Source: Certhia americana (lineage: Eukaryota; Chordata; Aves; Passeriformes; Certhiidae). Taken from it: a DNA stretch of 64,000 bases. The notes beneath the pieces are model-generated. The model saw only the letters and a list, made by a program, of their open reading frames with translations. It had not been told where the DNA came from and did not search any database. Location of the stretch: contig CM031879.1 of the NCBI GenBank assembly GCA_018697195.1, positions 29,268,473-29,332,472 of the forward strand, written 5' to 3'. Of this stretch, positions 1 to 15,000 are shown in pieces. The position numbers and the translations under genes are program-made. Numbering within the stretch: position 1 is the stretch's first letter; the number at the start of each line of letters is the position of its first letter.

Positions 1-46
1 AAAAGAGAGTCCAGCTGAGGTCTCCATAAAGGTTTTCCAAATGTTC
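1..46 (-). CDS. LRIG3: LRIG3 exon 19, first 46 nt (continues beyond window)
   Basis: The acceptor CTTTCAG at 47-53 is followed by an open frame reading [14 protein letters not shown], in the frame left by exon 18. It aligns with the TFGKALRRPHLDA start of the last human exon as I recall it. The stop codon and 3'UTR are outside the window. This piece is too short to be seen by an ORF search. Confidence 0.9.
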
Positions 47-3000
47 CTGAAAGACAGTAAAAGAATGAGCACAGAAATACTGATGCTAAAAGCTTTGTGT
101 CTCACCCTACTGTACATAAGTGACATTGAAATGCAGGCCAAGGATTGAAAAAAAAAAAAAAAGGTCACCAAAGTGATATTTTACTTAAATGTTATTTTAC
201 CATTTAAAAGAAAACATCCATGTGATCACAAGCATAAGGCAAGATTCTGACACCAGAGACACTAAAAACATTTCCAAGTAGTTGTACAGCCACCCACAAC
301 TTCATTTCTTTTGTCTTTGTGACTACTTCCATACTCATTTTTCTTTGGGGAGGGTGGTGAGGGGGAGGTGGGAACACAGATGAAACTGCAAACGTATCAC
401 AAGACACTTTCTAATGCAAAAGTCACTCCTTGTTCTGTTCTTCAGTAAGTGAATGGTACGTGCAATCTGCCATGCAGTTCAGAAAAAATAAAATAGGAAT
501 TTAAAAAAAACCGTAATCCCACAACCTCTATCAGGTTATACAACACTGTCCCACAGTGCAACCTGAATGCTAACACTATCTTTTTCCGGCTAGTAACTCC
601 CATTAATAATAAAGATGCAGACAGCCACATGCTCCATTCACTACTGATCATCCACCCAGTTGTGGGCAAAAAGAACAGTAGCAACCCAAAGAGAAATACA
701 CATTTCAGTTCAATTTTTATTAATAATTATCTGGATTTACTAGCCAGAAAATAATCAGTGTGTGTCACTCTTCACCACTGGGAAGCTGTTAGTATCAACA
801 CCCCTACAAGTAAGGCCTTTTTTCACTGAACAAAGATATAGCCATCCTAAGTCATACCATCTGTAAGGACTTGTTTTCAGAGGACAATGTGAGACAGACT
901 GACTTTGAAGAACTCAAGTTTTCATTAATAATTTATCACTATATTTTTAAATAAATGTTGAACCCAAAACGCAACACTTCTGCTTTTGTTTAGCTGTTAG
1001 ATGCAAGGGTTTCAAGTAAACCTGTGATCCGAGAATTTACTAAAGAAGGAACTGGACAAAAACTCTATTTTCATCAATGATTTGTAGAGCAGCTTTGACC
1101 TAACGCAATATGAAAGGGTGTTCCTCACATCACTAAAGCTACAAATGAACAGTCTTAAAAATCCAAGCTACAAACTTTCTGACTTGTGCATCAACTGTGA
1201 TGCTAATGCCAACTGTATTCTTCACTGTGACTGCAGAGGTAAAAGGGGGCTTGGATCTGACGACAGTGTTGAAGAGTGAATTCACAACTAGAGACAAGAA
1301 ATCTATCAATCATAACTTCCACAGCCACCACCTCCAAGATCTAGCCACAGGCTCTTCGAGGAGAGAGTGCTAATGATTATGAAGCATCCAAGGCAATGAC
1401 AATACAACTTAAGTGAGGTAGTATGCTCAGAGAACTAATGAAAGAAGTAACTGCATAGATTTTTAGGGCAGAAAGAGGACTATGTGCCGTTGAGGTGCCA
1501 TTACTCCTACAAACATACAGTTGGACTGCCTTCTGCAGGAGACATGCTAAAGCCCTATCTGCACAGTCCCACCACAGTAATAGTGGCAGGCAGCCAGGAG
1601 GCCAGCCATGTGCAGTCCCAGGGTCTCTGCCAGATGTCCTGGCATCTGCAACATTTTATAGTTCAAACATCTGGCTTTTGAAGGGGGAAAACTTCAGAGC
1701 TTGTGCCTCCCTCCCCACCCCCTGAGAACAAAGAGCCCAGTGATGCACATTCCCTCAGGTCCCCTTCTGAGCCAGCAGACCCAGATCTCCATCAGCCAGT
1801 GCTGAGAAACCAGCCAGGAGACAATCCATGGTACCAGGGCTGTGCTTGGTGCTAATGTATCACAAGGATGAAAGCAGTATATGGTTTTATATGCATTTTA
1901 AACCAAGCAACCAAACCTACATCCAAATTTTAATGACCTTCAAGGATAAAGCAATGCTCTTCTCCTTCCCCACCTCTCCCTGCAATCTCGGTTAAAACTG
2001 TAAAACCTAAACTAAACTTTGGGAATTCTTTTGTCATGTGTATCATGAGACAACAACAAAGGAGGGACAGAGAAGGCATTTTTACACAGTGCCTTATTTT
2101 GAATAGTAAATAGTTCTGGCTGACTGTGCTATACAATATATACGCACACAAGTTCAAGTCTCCCCACGTGGCCTGAGCCCTCCTTATACACCTTTTGCCT
2201 GTCAGGCAAAACTTCTGGTATGCCTCAAGTTTGTTAAGGTATATTTAAGTTATCTGTGCTAACATTTACAGAAAACTGACAGCTATATTAAGACATAAGA
2301 ATCGTGTCACTGATGAGATTTTTACGTAAGTGTGAGCTATTAAGACCTAAATATCCCCATTACACAGTTTTACTCTGCTTTTTATATTGCACACTTTCCT
2401 GTTCCTCAGCTTCAAATACTTGGGAAAGAAAAAGCTGAGAAATCAGTTTTGCTTAGTGTTGTAGGTAGGAAACAAGACAGCAAAGGTAATGGCAGCTTGA
2501 AAAAAAAACAATAGCTAGAACATACCCATGAAAGTGCTGTTATTTGCAATAGATAAGGGCTCCAAACTTCTGTTTAAATCAAATGTGTCTGAGTTGAGAC
2601 TTTTGCTTTTCAGTCCAGTTCCTTCATTTTGAGTATAAATAGAGTTTATCAATCTGCTACTTGTAGCCTGTGTCCCAGTAATGCCAACACACTGGTCAAA
2701 GGGATCTTCCTGTGGAGGTGAGTATTGATAGCATTCCTTTTTCTTTAAATATCCAGACTCATAAGGGCTCAAGCCTGCTGTTCTTTGGTCAGGGCTACAA
2801 CCTAAAGAAAATGAAAAATTGATTTTATATAGATTCATCACAACAAAGACTGAGTTAGGACTAAAACTTCCCCCTACCAACTTACTTGTGCTGTATGCTT
2901 CAAATGTGTCCGAACTGTAAGCACTGCCTTTTAAATACAAACTCCCCGAAGTCCCCAGATAGTGGCATAGGAATGGATCTGCAACACCCTCCAAGTCAGT

Positions 3001-6000
3001 TTCACTGCTGTTATCTAGATGGCAAATGCCTTAAAAATAAAATTGATGTGTCAGCACATGGTCTTTTCTGAATCTTCAGCTTAAGAGTTTCTTGAGTAAG
3101 TTCAAAGAATCCCATGTGTTCAAATATATTTCACAGCATAGTTAAGAGTTTGTTTAGGTTTAACAATTTTTGGATGAGAATTCTAATTCCAGCAACTTTT
3201 TAGTTAATTAGCTTGATGGAGAATGTGTCACTTCACTGTACAATCCCTGAATAACAAAACAAAACCAATTACAGGGATCAGAACCAGGGACTTCCTTCTT
3301 CCAATGTACAGAAGACAACTTCATGATCTGTCTGACAGTCACCTTTCAAAGCAGAGTTTTCATGTCAAAAGTCCTGGTTGGAAGAATCTGAGGGAGTCAC
3401 TGGCTGCCTAAACACCTACAAAGATTTTCAGTTCAGTGGCTCCTGAAAGCAAGTGGTTCTTGATCCACAGAGGCTGTTCCTGTCACTACCCTACAACTGC
3501 AAACCTATCTCACCATCACACCCTTTTCACCTGTCCCAGCTGCTGATGGCATCTCAACCCTAAGCCCTGTCCCAGAAAGGTGCCTTCTCCTCCCTAGTGC
3601 AGGTATGTACAGGATTCTTAGGGGCCACGTGTATAAATGTCAATTACTACAACTTTTAACTTACAGTTACCTTAATTCCTTTACTGACTCTGACCGAAAT
3701 GACTTTTTAACCAGCAAATTTAAACAGTTATACTAAATTTCCACTGGTGTTACCACACATGCCTACATTCCACTAAAAGCATCCTTTTCAAGCTTTAAGA
3801 GAAAGACGTGCTGCGGTAATTTCAAAACTCTTGTTTTGCATATATCCTCACCAGTTTAAATTTACTCTTGAGACTAGACAAAAATTCCTGATTTAATAAA
3901 CACTATAACCTCATTTGGATGAATAAAACCAAGCTCCAGTTATTATTGTGTTAAAAAAAGTATCAAGCAATAAATTTCACATCCTCTATTAACATGGTTC
4001 TTTAGTATTGTTTCTGTTAGTTAGAAAGACAATAGCCAAACCGCAGCTCCCCAAGCCACATGAAAAATCTGCTTAGTATTTTCTACCTACCATTACTGTC
4101 CCTCTGCTGCAGGAAATACCCTCCTACAGAAGATGAGAGGAACTGATGGTGACTGCCATTTTCAGATGAGCCATATCCATCCTGCCTTTCTGCCAGTGTC
4201 CCTTGGGATGACAGGTAACTTGGAATGTCAGCAGGCAAATTTGTTTCATCTGTGGGGAAGCAAAACACATACAAAAGCCATCAGCATAGTTGTTTGTAGA
4301 AACATTTTTAAATTTCTCAGCAAAGCACTGAAACTATCAATTCACCTTTCTGTATCTGAGTCCAAGTACACAAATTTTCCTAGAATAAAGTCACTGCAAA
4401 GCAACCACAAACACTTTTTTTTTCCTTTCCAAGGTAAACTTTCAGTTTACACACCTGTATTTGTGATGCTGCAATCTTCATTTCTCCTTCTGGTGTGGTA
4501 GATGATGATCACCCACACCAAGGAAGTGCCCACCACACAGCAAACCACAGCTATGATCACAATGCCAACTGTGGCCCATCCATCATCATCAAGTGATGGG
4601 GCAATGTTTTGAGGAGAGTCACAGGTGGGAGTGGGAATTACATTAAGACGGATGTTGCCTCGTTCCGTTCCAAGCGTATTAGACATTTCACAAGTGTATT
4701 TCCCAGCATCTTCCACATCTGTATCCACAATTATCAGTAACTGATTGCCTGCTGCAAAGAAGTGTCTTTCTGTTACCACGAGAGGGCTGTCATCCTTAGT
4801 CCAGTTCAGTCGGGGTGGAGGGCTACCACCAGCAATGCACTGCAAGACTGCAGTTTCACCTTTTGTTACAGTTCGATCCAGCAAAGGCCGCAAAAACGAT
4901 GGTGTTTCTGAAAAGAAAGCACAAGCCTTATATTCTAAATGATCTTGCAAGAGTAAGAAGCATCCCCTTCCTTCACAGCTCAAGAGGAAAAGCTAAATTA
5001 AATACTCAGCAAGGCTTAATAAAGCTTACTCTCATTCTAAGAAGAAACTCAAGAATTTGTAATTAAAGCCTACAATTTACTTGTCAATTGATCTGATCTA
5101 CATGCTTGATTACCTTACAAAATAAAAATAACAAATCACACATGCTTAAGACTGCAGAGAACTAATAAAAATGGTTAACAAAATCTCAAGAAATCAAAAT
5201 TTAAACGAATCTACTGTCTTTAAATGAAAACAGAAGCCCCTTCTCCCCCCATCCCACGTGTATCAGTTGTGTATACACTGAGAAACATAACTAACTTTAA
5301 TTATTTTGAATAGTAATATTGATTGAGCTGTTCAGGTTTGCCAGTATCTTACCTAGTACTGTTAATGTTGCGTTAGCTGAAATGCTTCCAGCAGTGTTTT
5401 GAGCTGTACAGCTATAAACACCTGTGTCCTCAATCTTGACATCAACAATAAAGAATACATCATCTTCAGGCATGACATGCATGCGCCTCTTGCGTGCTGC
5501 AGGAAAATCTGTTCCACCATCTTTCTGCCAAGCAATCTGTGGGATAGGATGCCCAACTGCAGCACATTCCAAACGTGCCATTGCCCCAGCTCGAATGGTT
5601 AAATCCATGGGGATTTTTGTAAATGAAGGCAGCACTAAAGAAAAGTTGGTGATACCAAAATCAATACATGAAACACACTTTTCCTTTTTTGTTCAACATT
5701 TTCTTTAATACCCTTTGTGGGCCTAAAAACACTAGGGAAACATACAACCTAAACAGTTGCCAGCAGAAAGGGAACTGTGAAGTATGTGAGACCACCTAGA
5801 TAAAAATCTTTTTTGCTAACATGACCTTTCCAGAGCATCTCGAAACAGAGCATACACTTACCTCCTGTGAGAAAAAGTTAACATTTTTCCACCTTGTAAC
5901 ATTGATTTTGCCAGATTTATTATGAATTGGGTAGGTTATTTGTTTTTTTCCTATACTATGCTTCAGCAGACTGGCAGCAGAGGTAAAACTGAATGGTGAC

Positions 6001-9000
6001 CTTGGAAATGCATAAATAATCTTGTATTATGGATCTTCTAAAAGATGCGGACAAGAATGGAAAATCTAAGATTACCTATCTTGATTAAAATCATTCTAAA
6101 GTCCACAAACAAAACAAAACATACTTACTGTTTACTGTAAGTTTGGCTTTGACAGAGTAGGATGAACCAAAATGATTTGAAATAACACACTGGTATTTCC
6201 CTTCATTACTGAATTCAACATTGCGCAGTCGAAGGATGGTGGTGTACTCCATCACTTCTCCACCCTGGGCCCGCAGGTGCGCGTAATTCTCCATTTCAGC
6301 ATCTTGCAGTAATTCGTTGTCTTTCTTCCATGCAAAAGTCATTGGGGAATCACTGCTGCTGGCTGCTGAACACACAAAACTCAAATTGGAGCCTTTAATT
6401 GCTGACTGGGTTTCTGGCTGGACAGTGATCTGTGGTTTAGGAAAATCATCTGCACAGAAGAAAAAAAAATACATATATGATGCCTGAAGACTCTTTCCAG
6501 AGAGTTAATAAGCCTTGTTTTGTATGTTTAAGAGAAGTCAGATAAGTATTTATTAAATGCATCCACAATGCTTTTGTTTTAAATTTTGTTAGCCTTAGGG
6601 CATTGAAAGATGCCGAGTTTATTGTGTCAAGCCATCTTATTGAAGAGAAAGCACATTTAAAAGCAGACTGTGCGCATAGTTTCTTCAATAGCAGCAATAA
6701 AGATGGAAGAACTACCCCCTGACATCCATAAGAACTATTCTGAACATCAATCATGAAGCCTACCTCTCATCTTTACAACACCTCAGGCTGCTGTGAGTTT
6801 TTCTTTATTGAAAGCATAGTTTTTCCGCTATCAGAAACTGCAAGTTGCAGGCGAGGGTTTTACCCAAACCCACAAAAAAACCATGCACAAAAGTCAGTGT
6901 TCCAGTGATCTGTGTCTGTTTGGGCCATAGGGGATGGAAGGTCCCTTAAGCACAGCAGAACACCAGAATTTCAAGAATTCATGGAGGTCCCTTTACTATA
7001 GGAAAGTTACCTTCAAAGTGATGTGTTGTGAGTTTACAGAATTAGCTGCCTTCTGAATTATTTATTCAATTGTGTGTGCATTGCATGTGCAAAAGGAGTG
7101 GGCAAGTAAACGCTTGGTCTCCCACGCAGAAAGCCTTATTATATTCACAACTTTCAAGATGTGTCCAATCTCTGGACAAACTTCACAGAAACTGGAAGGA
7201 AAGCCCTGTGCCCCAAAAATTTCTCCCTGCAGAGCCTGCTGTTTTTTTCCTAGCCCCTTTGTCTTTTTACATCTCAAATGACTGGGAACAACTATGGGGT
7301 CAAAGTGTTAGTTCCTTCAAGAACCTCTGCTCTGTAACAAAAGAAAATGAGATGTGCAGATAGTCTAACCTTGAACTGTCTGCAAAACTCCTGCAGGTAT
7401 GAAGCTGTGCTCCAACGAGAGGGCAACATGGATCTGGGACTCTAAGCATGGGCTTTAAGAACCTCCCAGGCCATTTGCTTGTCATACCCAAGTCCTACCA
7501 TTTGCAAATTGACTTAATACATTCACTGACTTTGCACAGGAATAACTAAGTAAAGCACGCTAAGTACTTAAATTAGCCTTGTGGAAGAATGGGAGAACAT
7601 ACTTCAATCTTAACTATCTAACAGGAAGGGGTCATAAAATGGTCACTCAAATAAGCATACAGTACAGAATACAAAACACACTAGAATAAGACTAGCATTA
7701 TGTTTTGTCAGAAGAGAATAATACAAGTGCATATTTGAATGAATGTATCACAAAGATATCCATATATATATATATATACCTTTTAATTTCAGACAGGAGT
7801 CAACACACTCCACTTAATTCTATAAAAGCAAAAGCAGCCATTGTAAACTTGTAAGGCAAGGTGTGTACACCTGAACATCTAGTGATAACACACTTTAAAG
7901 ATATAACTGAAACACTCAATGATTGTATTCGGAGATGTTAGTTATTTCTGTACAGCAATTGCTTTAAGTATCAAGCACAGCAACTGACTCAGTACATTTC
8001 TTTTTGCTAATACATCTTAAATGGTTTAAAATTAACTACTTAAAAATAGCATTCAGCAGCAAAAAGAAAGATCACAATTCCCCCTGATTTAACAAACAGA
8101 AGATATTTGTTTAAATCCCTAGTTTAATTTTTTGACAGAATGCATTTCACATAAATTAGGAGGTCTACTTCATAGATACTCCTCCAGCCTCTGAGTAATC
8201 TGTAATTCCCTGCATTATGTCAACTTCTCCTACTCAACAGCAGCTAGAATCTGCTCATTATTTAATTTATTAAATATTTGACCACTAACAGGAAGGGAAA
8301 ACCCCAACATTTTATTACACTATTTTATTCTGGACCTGTTTTCCCACTGAAAAAAAGGCTAAGAGCAGCAACAGCAAAAATTAACCAGTTATATTTGCTA
8401 TGAGAGGAACGTATTGAGAAGACACTTAACTTTTTGTCTCCAAACAACATAAAGTCTGAATTTTCTTTAGTAAGAAAAATAAAATGTATTCAACAAAAAT
8501 ACATGAAATGCAGTTAGCTTTTAAATTTCCTGATATTTTTAAAGTTTCAACTGTACATATCAGAGTTATCAAACACATGCCCTTACTCTGAAAGCTTAGT
8601 TTCACTTTGATTTGAAGAGAGAACATAACATAGGTGTTCATGAATGCTACTAAACACCACAGAAGATTTTAATTTTTAAGGCAGATGCTATCACCTCAAA
8701 TTCTCAGGTCCTAAAGTAACAATATTCTCCTAGCATTTACTATCTGGTAAACCAAAATAAAAAAGTACCATAACTGTGGTAATCAGTTATTTTTTTAAGC
8801 ACAGTTTATAAAGGCAGTAATTTACATACTCCAAATAATTGTTAAAGTAGACAACAAGCACACGCAAAAACCATCAGAGCTGAGGCCAGTATGGCTTTTT
8901 TACCTTCAAATTCTCTCAGCCCTGGAACACCCTCAAGACTAATGGAGTATGAAAAAAATTTACAAACAACCAAACCCAAAAACTAAATCTTAAATTTGCC

Positions 9001-12000
9001 AAAATACGTCTCATTTAAAAATGATAGTTATCTAAACAATTTCTTTTAAATCTAGAGGCACATACATTTATCCTCACAAACTACTGAGCTTTCACTTGCA
9101 CGCTACTATACGCTCTACGTAAGCAAGCTGTACTTTAAATAGAAGTCAGAATACCATCACTCTCTGTCTTGTACAAAGCCACAATCAACATCTACATCAC
9201 AGTTTGGGAACAGAAGAAAATGTTAGTAGGTAGCACATCCTCTTCATTTTGTTATAGAAAGCACAATATATCATGGAACCACAAAAAAATCCCAAGCACA
9301 TAGCAAAATTTGTTTTATGGAATGAGAAAGAGAGGCTACACTCACCACAGACAAACCCATCCAGACTGACAGCAAAAATACTTCTCCCTTTTAGCAGCTG
9401 AGGATGGGCACAACTGGCATTTACAAAGCTCTGGAAGTTGTTCTCTGACATCCACTGTGGTAGCCATTTTAACTGACAGTCACATAAGAGACTTGATGTG
9501 TTGAAGTGCCTAAAAAAAAGCAATTAAAATCAAAGCCTGTTTGTAACACAGATCTATATGAGCACACTTCTGTAACAACTAAGGTTTTAGGTTAAACAAG
9601 CATATTCCTAGAGGAAGATGGCAATATTTTTCAGCTCAAATCCCCTCCCTTGCCCAGCTGCTGATGCTGTGCTGGATGCCTCCCAGGTGATCGTCCCGGC
9701 TGCCAGGGCACCGCTGACTCAAACTCAACCATCCCCTGACCAGGACCCCCAGGTCCCTTTCCACAGTTCTGTCCCCAGCATCTCATTCCCAGTCTGTCCA
9801 CGCACCCACAGGGCTGCCCTAACCCAAGTGCATAATCCAGCACTTTCTTTTGTTGAACTTCATACAGTTGCTGATTGCCCAGTCATCTCATTTGTTGATT
9901 TCTCTCTGCAGGGTCTCACTGCCGTCAGCTCCTCCCACTTTTGCACCATCTGTGAACTTGCTCAGTATCCCTTCCAGTCCTGCATCTAAGTCATTTATCA
10001 AGACCACAGGGCTGAGGATGGAACCCTGCTGAACCTCACTAGTGACAGGTTGCCAATTTGATGTCACCCCTTTAAGTACAACCTTCCGCATCCAACCCCC
10101 GTGAGCCAGTGATGCTCTGTGTTGATCAACAGAAAAAAAGTGAGAGGACAAAAACCTATCCTCACTAAAATACATTTTTTGCAGTGACCGTTTCACGACT
10201 TCTCTGAAGATCTGTCTCTCTACTACTACAAAAGAGAAAGACCCAATTACAAGCACTGACAACTGGATCTTTGCAAAGAATTACAGCACTGCATTTCACT
10301 GGTCCAGCAAGCTTTAGCTCAGTGATAGCAATGCTGATCTTAGAGCACATTACATCAAAGTCTTTCTTATCTAAAACCTGTTAGAGATCACCTAATTTAA
10401 AATAAGAACTTTTAGAGACAACAAATGTAGCAGAAAATGAATGCCTCCTATCCTATACTCTCCCACTTAAATGCACCCATCATATAAGAAGTAAAAAATC
10501 CCAAAACAGTGACATAAGCTTTTTATGCTACTTCAGAGAGATAACAGCAGGGGTTTTATCACTGCATCAGGTGACACAAGGCTTTTATTTATACATTTAT
10601 CAGGATATATATATATATACTTAATAGAGATTGTCGTTTGATAGAAACTTACAATTCTTTGAGTTTCTTCATCTGTGAAAATGCATTTCCTTGAACTGAC
10701 ATAATTGCATTGTTACTTAGATCTCTACAAAGAAAAAAGGAAAACAGGATTAGAAAAAAATAATTTATTAAACTGGATTTAAGACCCAAGCAATAATTTG
10801 CTGGTTTAGTGATATACAAAGGATGCTCAAGTTCAAAAGCAAAAGAGACACAAACAAGGAGTTTCAATACATTAATTACATTAATTCCTAAATTCACGCT
10901 CAGCCTTAACTCCAAAACTGAAAATCTTCTGAAGATCACAGTAGCAGTCGTGTATTTCATCCCAAGTCTTAAGTAATGCTTGTTAGTCCTACTTTAAATT
11001 CAGTTAATATAAATTTTTTTTCCAATTTTGGGTTAAACGTGAATTTCTACTACTTACAAGTGTTCAAGTGCATCCAAACCAGAAAATGCTTTCTTTGTAA
11101 TGGATCTAATCCTGTTTCCTTGGAGTATCCTGAAAAATTTAAGCACATGTTGCAAAGGAAATGCAATTAAATAGGAGTATCTTTGTGCACAATAATTGCA
11201 TTTTTGAACTGTGACTAGTATTCACCACTCACCCGTTTTCAAAGCAGCAAAATGTATCACATCTAAAAGACACTCATTTATTCCCCTTGAACAAATATCT
11301 AGATTTTACAATTATCTTAGAAGACATTTAAGGTGTACAGTTAAGTGACATGGATTATTCTAAATGTGTAACTATAAACATCTTTTAATTTCATAAATCT
11401 GCATTTGAAAATTTCAATGCAATGGAGCCACTTCCACTGGATGCTACTTTACCTTATTGAAGGCTAAGCCTGTCACTATGCCTTTGTCTTATGATACACT
11501 TATTACTTCTTAGTATGGGAATACCTCATTCTTTGATAAATATGTCCATAAATATTAATATTATTTAAAATAGTTCAGATTAGTTTGACTTGGAAAATAT
11601 TGATTTTTGTTATTGAAAAGGAGTATGTTATAGAGAACAAAGTGGTTAAGGGAGAAAAAAATCATCTCTGCTATGGAAAATTTAGTATCTTAAGTGTTGG
11701 GCCTGTCCCTTGAAAGACACATACAAAGCTAATTTTTTTTAGGGCATGATGAGATACAAGTATTGTAGTAATACTCACAGCTTCCTAAGTTTCTCTAGGC
11801 CAGAGAAAGCACCATTCGTATCTTCAATAGTCCATGATATTTCATTGTTTTTCAGATCCCTGTTAAAGAGGGGAGGGAAAAACAAACCACAAAAGCTATT
11901 AAAAAGAAAAAAGTATGTACCTCCTCTTAAGAGAAGAGTATATACCTTCATAAGAAGGTACATACTTCCTCAATAGCATGTATTACCTACAAATTCTACA

Positions 12001-15000
12001 ATAGCTTTCTGTTAGTTTGGGTTTTTGTTCAATTGGTTTTTACGGTTTTTTGGTTTTTTTCAAGAGAAGCTTTTCCTGATTAACTTTATCATTTTTACTG
12101 AGAGACTTTGAAGACTAGTAGTATTTTTCCCACTGATAATTAAATTATTATTAATTAAGATCACAAACTCAACAGTTTTTAGAATTGTGAGCAAACCAAT
12201 CCATGTACCCCTCCAAAGGTATTCAGATACAGGACTATCTTAAGAGAACGTGCATAGCAGGAAGGGAAAGGATCAACTGCCATCCTTTTGAAACAAAACA
12301 ACCTCACGTCTTTTTAAGCCCAAAATATTAACACCCAGAGAATCATTTCAACATCCCAGAAACACTTGCTTAGTGATCTATGAAGCACAGAGAGATTAGA
12401 GATTTGTGTATAGAATGGTGCACCAGCAAAAAATCTAGAGGGTAGGGCTGGAGGAGAAAGAAAAATCTAGGAGAAAAAGACTAGTACCTAATACCCAAAC
12501 ACCTTGCAATTCTCTAACTTCCTCCTCTAACTTATCTCCAGCTCTCTATATTATTAAAAAACAGCGTACACTGCCCTAATTTGCATCTTTCCTAGATGCC
12601 CTGAGCGTATGTGAGCAAAGCCCTGAAAATAAAGCCTAGAGGGAAAGGCAATCATTTTGCTCATCTGGCTGACAGATGGGTCAGTGGTATGCAATGGGAA
12701 GGTCTTAATGAAAAGGAATGTATTTAGATTAGTTTACTTTGTTCTTTCCCTTCCTTTAAGAAATGCTCTTTCAAAACACGATCTAATGCGTAAAGCAATT
12801 GTCCAATCATGACAATGAGTTTTTTCTTCTTACTCCTGCTATGAGGGAAAATTAAGTTAAGACACAACTATGATCCAGATCCCTAAAACTGGGCAGCAGT
12901 GCTCTGCTTGCTTCCTTCAAGCAGAGGTTTGCCTCTCCCACAATAATGCTATTGAAAGTGTATCACAGTTACCACCATCCATTGTGCACAGCCTTAATAA
13001 AGAGGAACCCCTCCCTTTCTCAACTATTCTGGAAAGAAATCTTACTGTAAGAAAATCATATGCTGGATCAGGGGAAGTTAACACAATGTTCTTGTCTATT
13101 TCATAAAGAAAAGAAACAACCTATAAACACAGGATTTTTCTTAAGGTTTTTGACCCTACAAATTGAGTTCATCAACTTACAAAATCTGTAGACTGGACAG
13201 TCCCTTGAAGGCACAATCAGCAATGTAATTTACTTTGTTGTTTCCAATGTACAGTCCAACCAGCACGCTTAAACCAGTGAAGCTTGAATCATCTAACCTT
13301 GCTAATTGATTGAATGTCAAATCTCTGCAAATTTAAGGGGGGAGGGAAAAAGCATTTTAATGTTCATGCTGCAGTGCTTATTTAACTTAGTTCAACCCAC
13401 ACAAATTTTCAGGGAGGAAGCACAATTTTTCCCCTTATGATTATCACAGAACCCACTACACCACTCAGCATTTTGCACTGTTTTGAACAATTCACAAATT
13501 ACTGCAGAATTAATTTCTCTCATTTGAAAAAGACAGTTACAGCTTTAGTACAACTGCTACAGTGAAATGGAGCAATCACAGTTAACTTCAACTTCTTTCA
13601 ACAAGATATAACTGTCTCATACAGCGAAGTTGTTGTCACCTTGGAAACTTTGCTATGAAAAATTCACAGATCAGTGCTAAGAAGCTCATGTCTTGGCATG
13701 TACCCGGCTTTTGAAACTGGAAGAGAATAAAGGTACTCACAGCTCACTGAGTTTTTGGCAAAATTCCCAGGCATCAGGACTGATCCTGCTGATGGCATTT
13801 TGGCTGAGATGGAGCTGCTGCAGCGTCAGTAAGCCATAAAGCCAGCCTTTGGTTACCTCTGTTAAGTTGTTATGGTCCAGCTGCCTACAAACACCCACAA
13901 ACAGAAAAAGACATGAGGCTCAGAAACTCAGCAGCACGCATGCTATGCCACAGGTCCACATCTGACCTCACGACACCGGCTAGATAGCTGGAGCTTCTAT
14001 TTAAATCTTGAATTGTATGCATGCATTTAAAACGTGCTGCTCCATACATTCACTACAGACTGCTTGCTGCTTTTCAGACCACAACAAAACAATTTCATTC
14101 AAAACCACTTTTAAATTTTACCACACAATTCTATTAATTTTGTGCAAATCTACTTTGCATATTATCAGCAGAACCTACCAGCAAACATTTGATACTTACA
14201 AGACTTCCATGTTGGTCAAACCCCAGAAAGCACCATCCATGAGCCTCGAAACCCCATTTCTCTGCAGTTTTAATGATTTCAAAGCAGGCAGTCCTTGGAA
14301 AGTGAGTCCATCTATTTTTCTGATTTTGTTGCGATTCAGCTCCCTGCGTCAATAGAATTTATAGTTACAGCATAGTAATTTTACCTACATGCCCATAACC
14401 TTTCTTCCCTCTCTGGAACCAACTTTATTTAGACACTTTTCTTGCACAAGAAACAAAGACAAGAATAATAAAAATCAAGCATTTCATTTTAACAACATTA
14501 TGTTAATACTGTTATGCCTTTCTGATACTGAGGAAAACTACTTGGTCGTTCCTTGATTTTCAGACTTAAAGAATACCTGTAGACCTAGAATGTCATGATT
14601 AGTCCTGTTCCCCAATTCAAAATTGAAAGTGGTGTTTATACAGCAGTAGAGCTGTTAAAGTTGGTTTGTAATTTCAATCAATAAACAGTCAAGAAAAAGT
14701 TAAAATTTTAGTACTGATAACTAGACAAAATTGAGTATTTTGGGTGATCTCCTTCTGTATCTGCAGCCAAGCACTGATTACCTCTCTCCCTCCTCCACAA
14801 CCAGTTACACACAGTGCCCTCCCTCTTTCTCAAGCAGTCTTGGCACTCACCCTTCTGCCACTACACTCACCCTGCGCAGGTCAGAAACTGGGAGCAATAT
14901 GTATCCTGTGAGGGAGATGTAGGACATAACTAGCTGGAGGGCAAGATGCAGTGACAGGATTAGACAATACTGCCAAAAGGTAGTAAAAGGAGTGACCATC

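Noticed and set aside
3240..3360. Possible tRNA-derived SINE on the minus strand (B-box-like GGTTCTGATCC)
   Set aside because: No A-box at the right distance, no cloverleaf and no tail or terminal duplication that I could see.
5353..5634. Exon 14 as a separate gene start (a possible alternative start lies at its left boundary)
   Set aside because: The first codon is a split internal ATG across the exon 13/14 junction, and the domain is clearly Ig2 of LRIG3.
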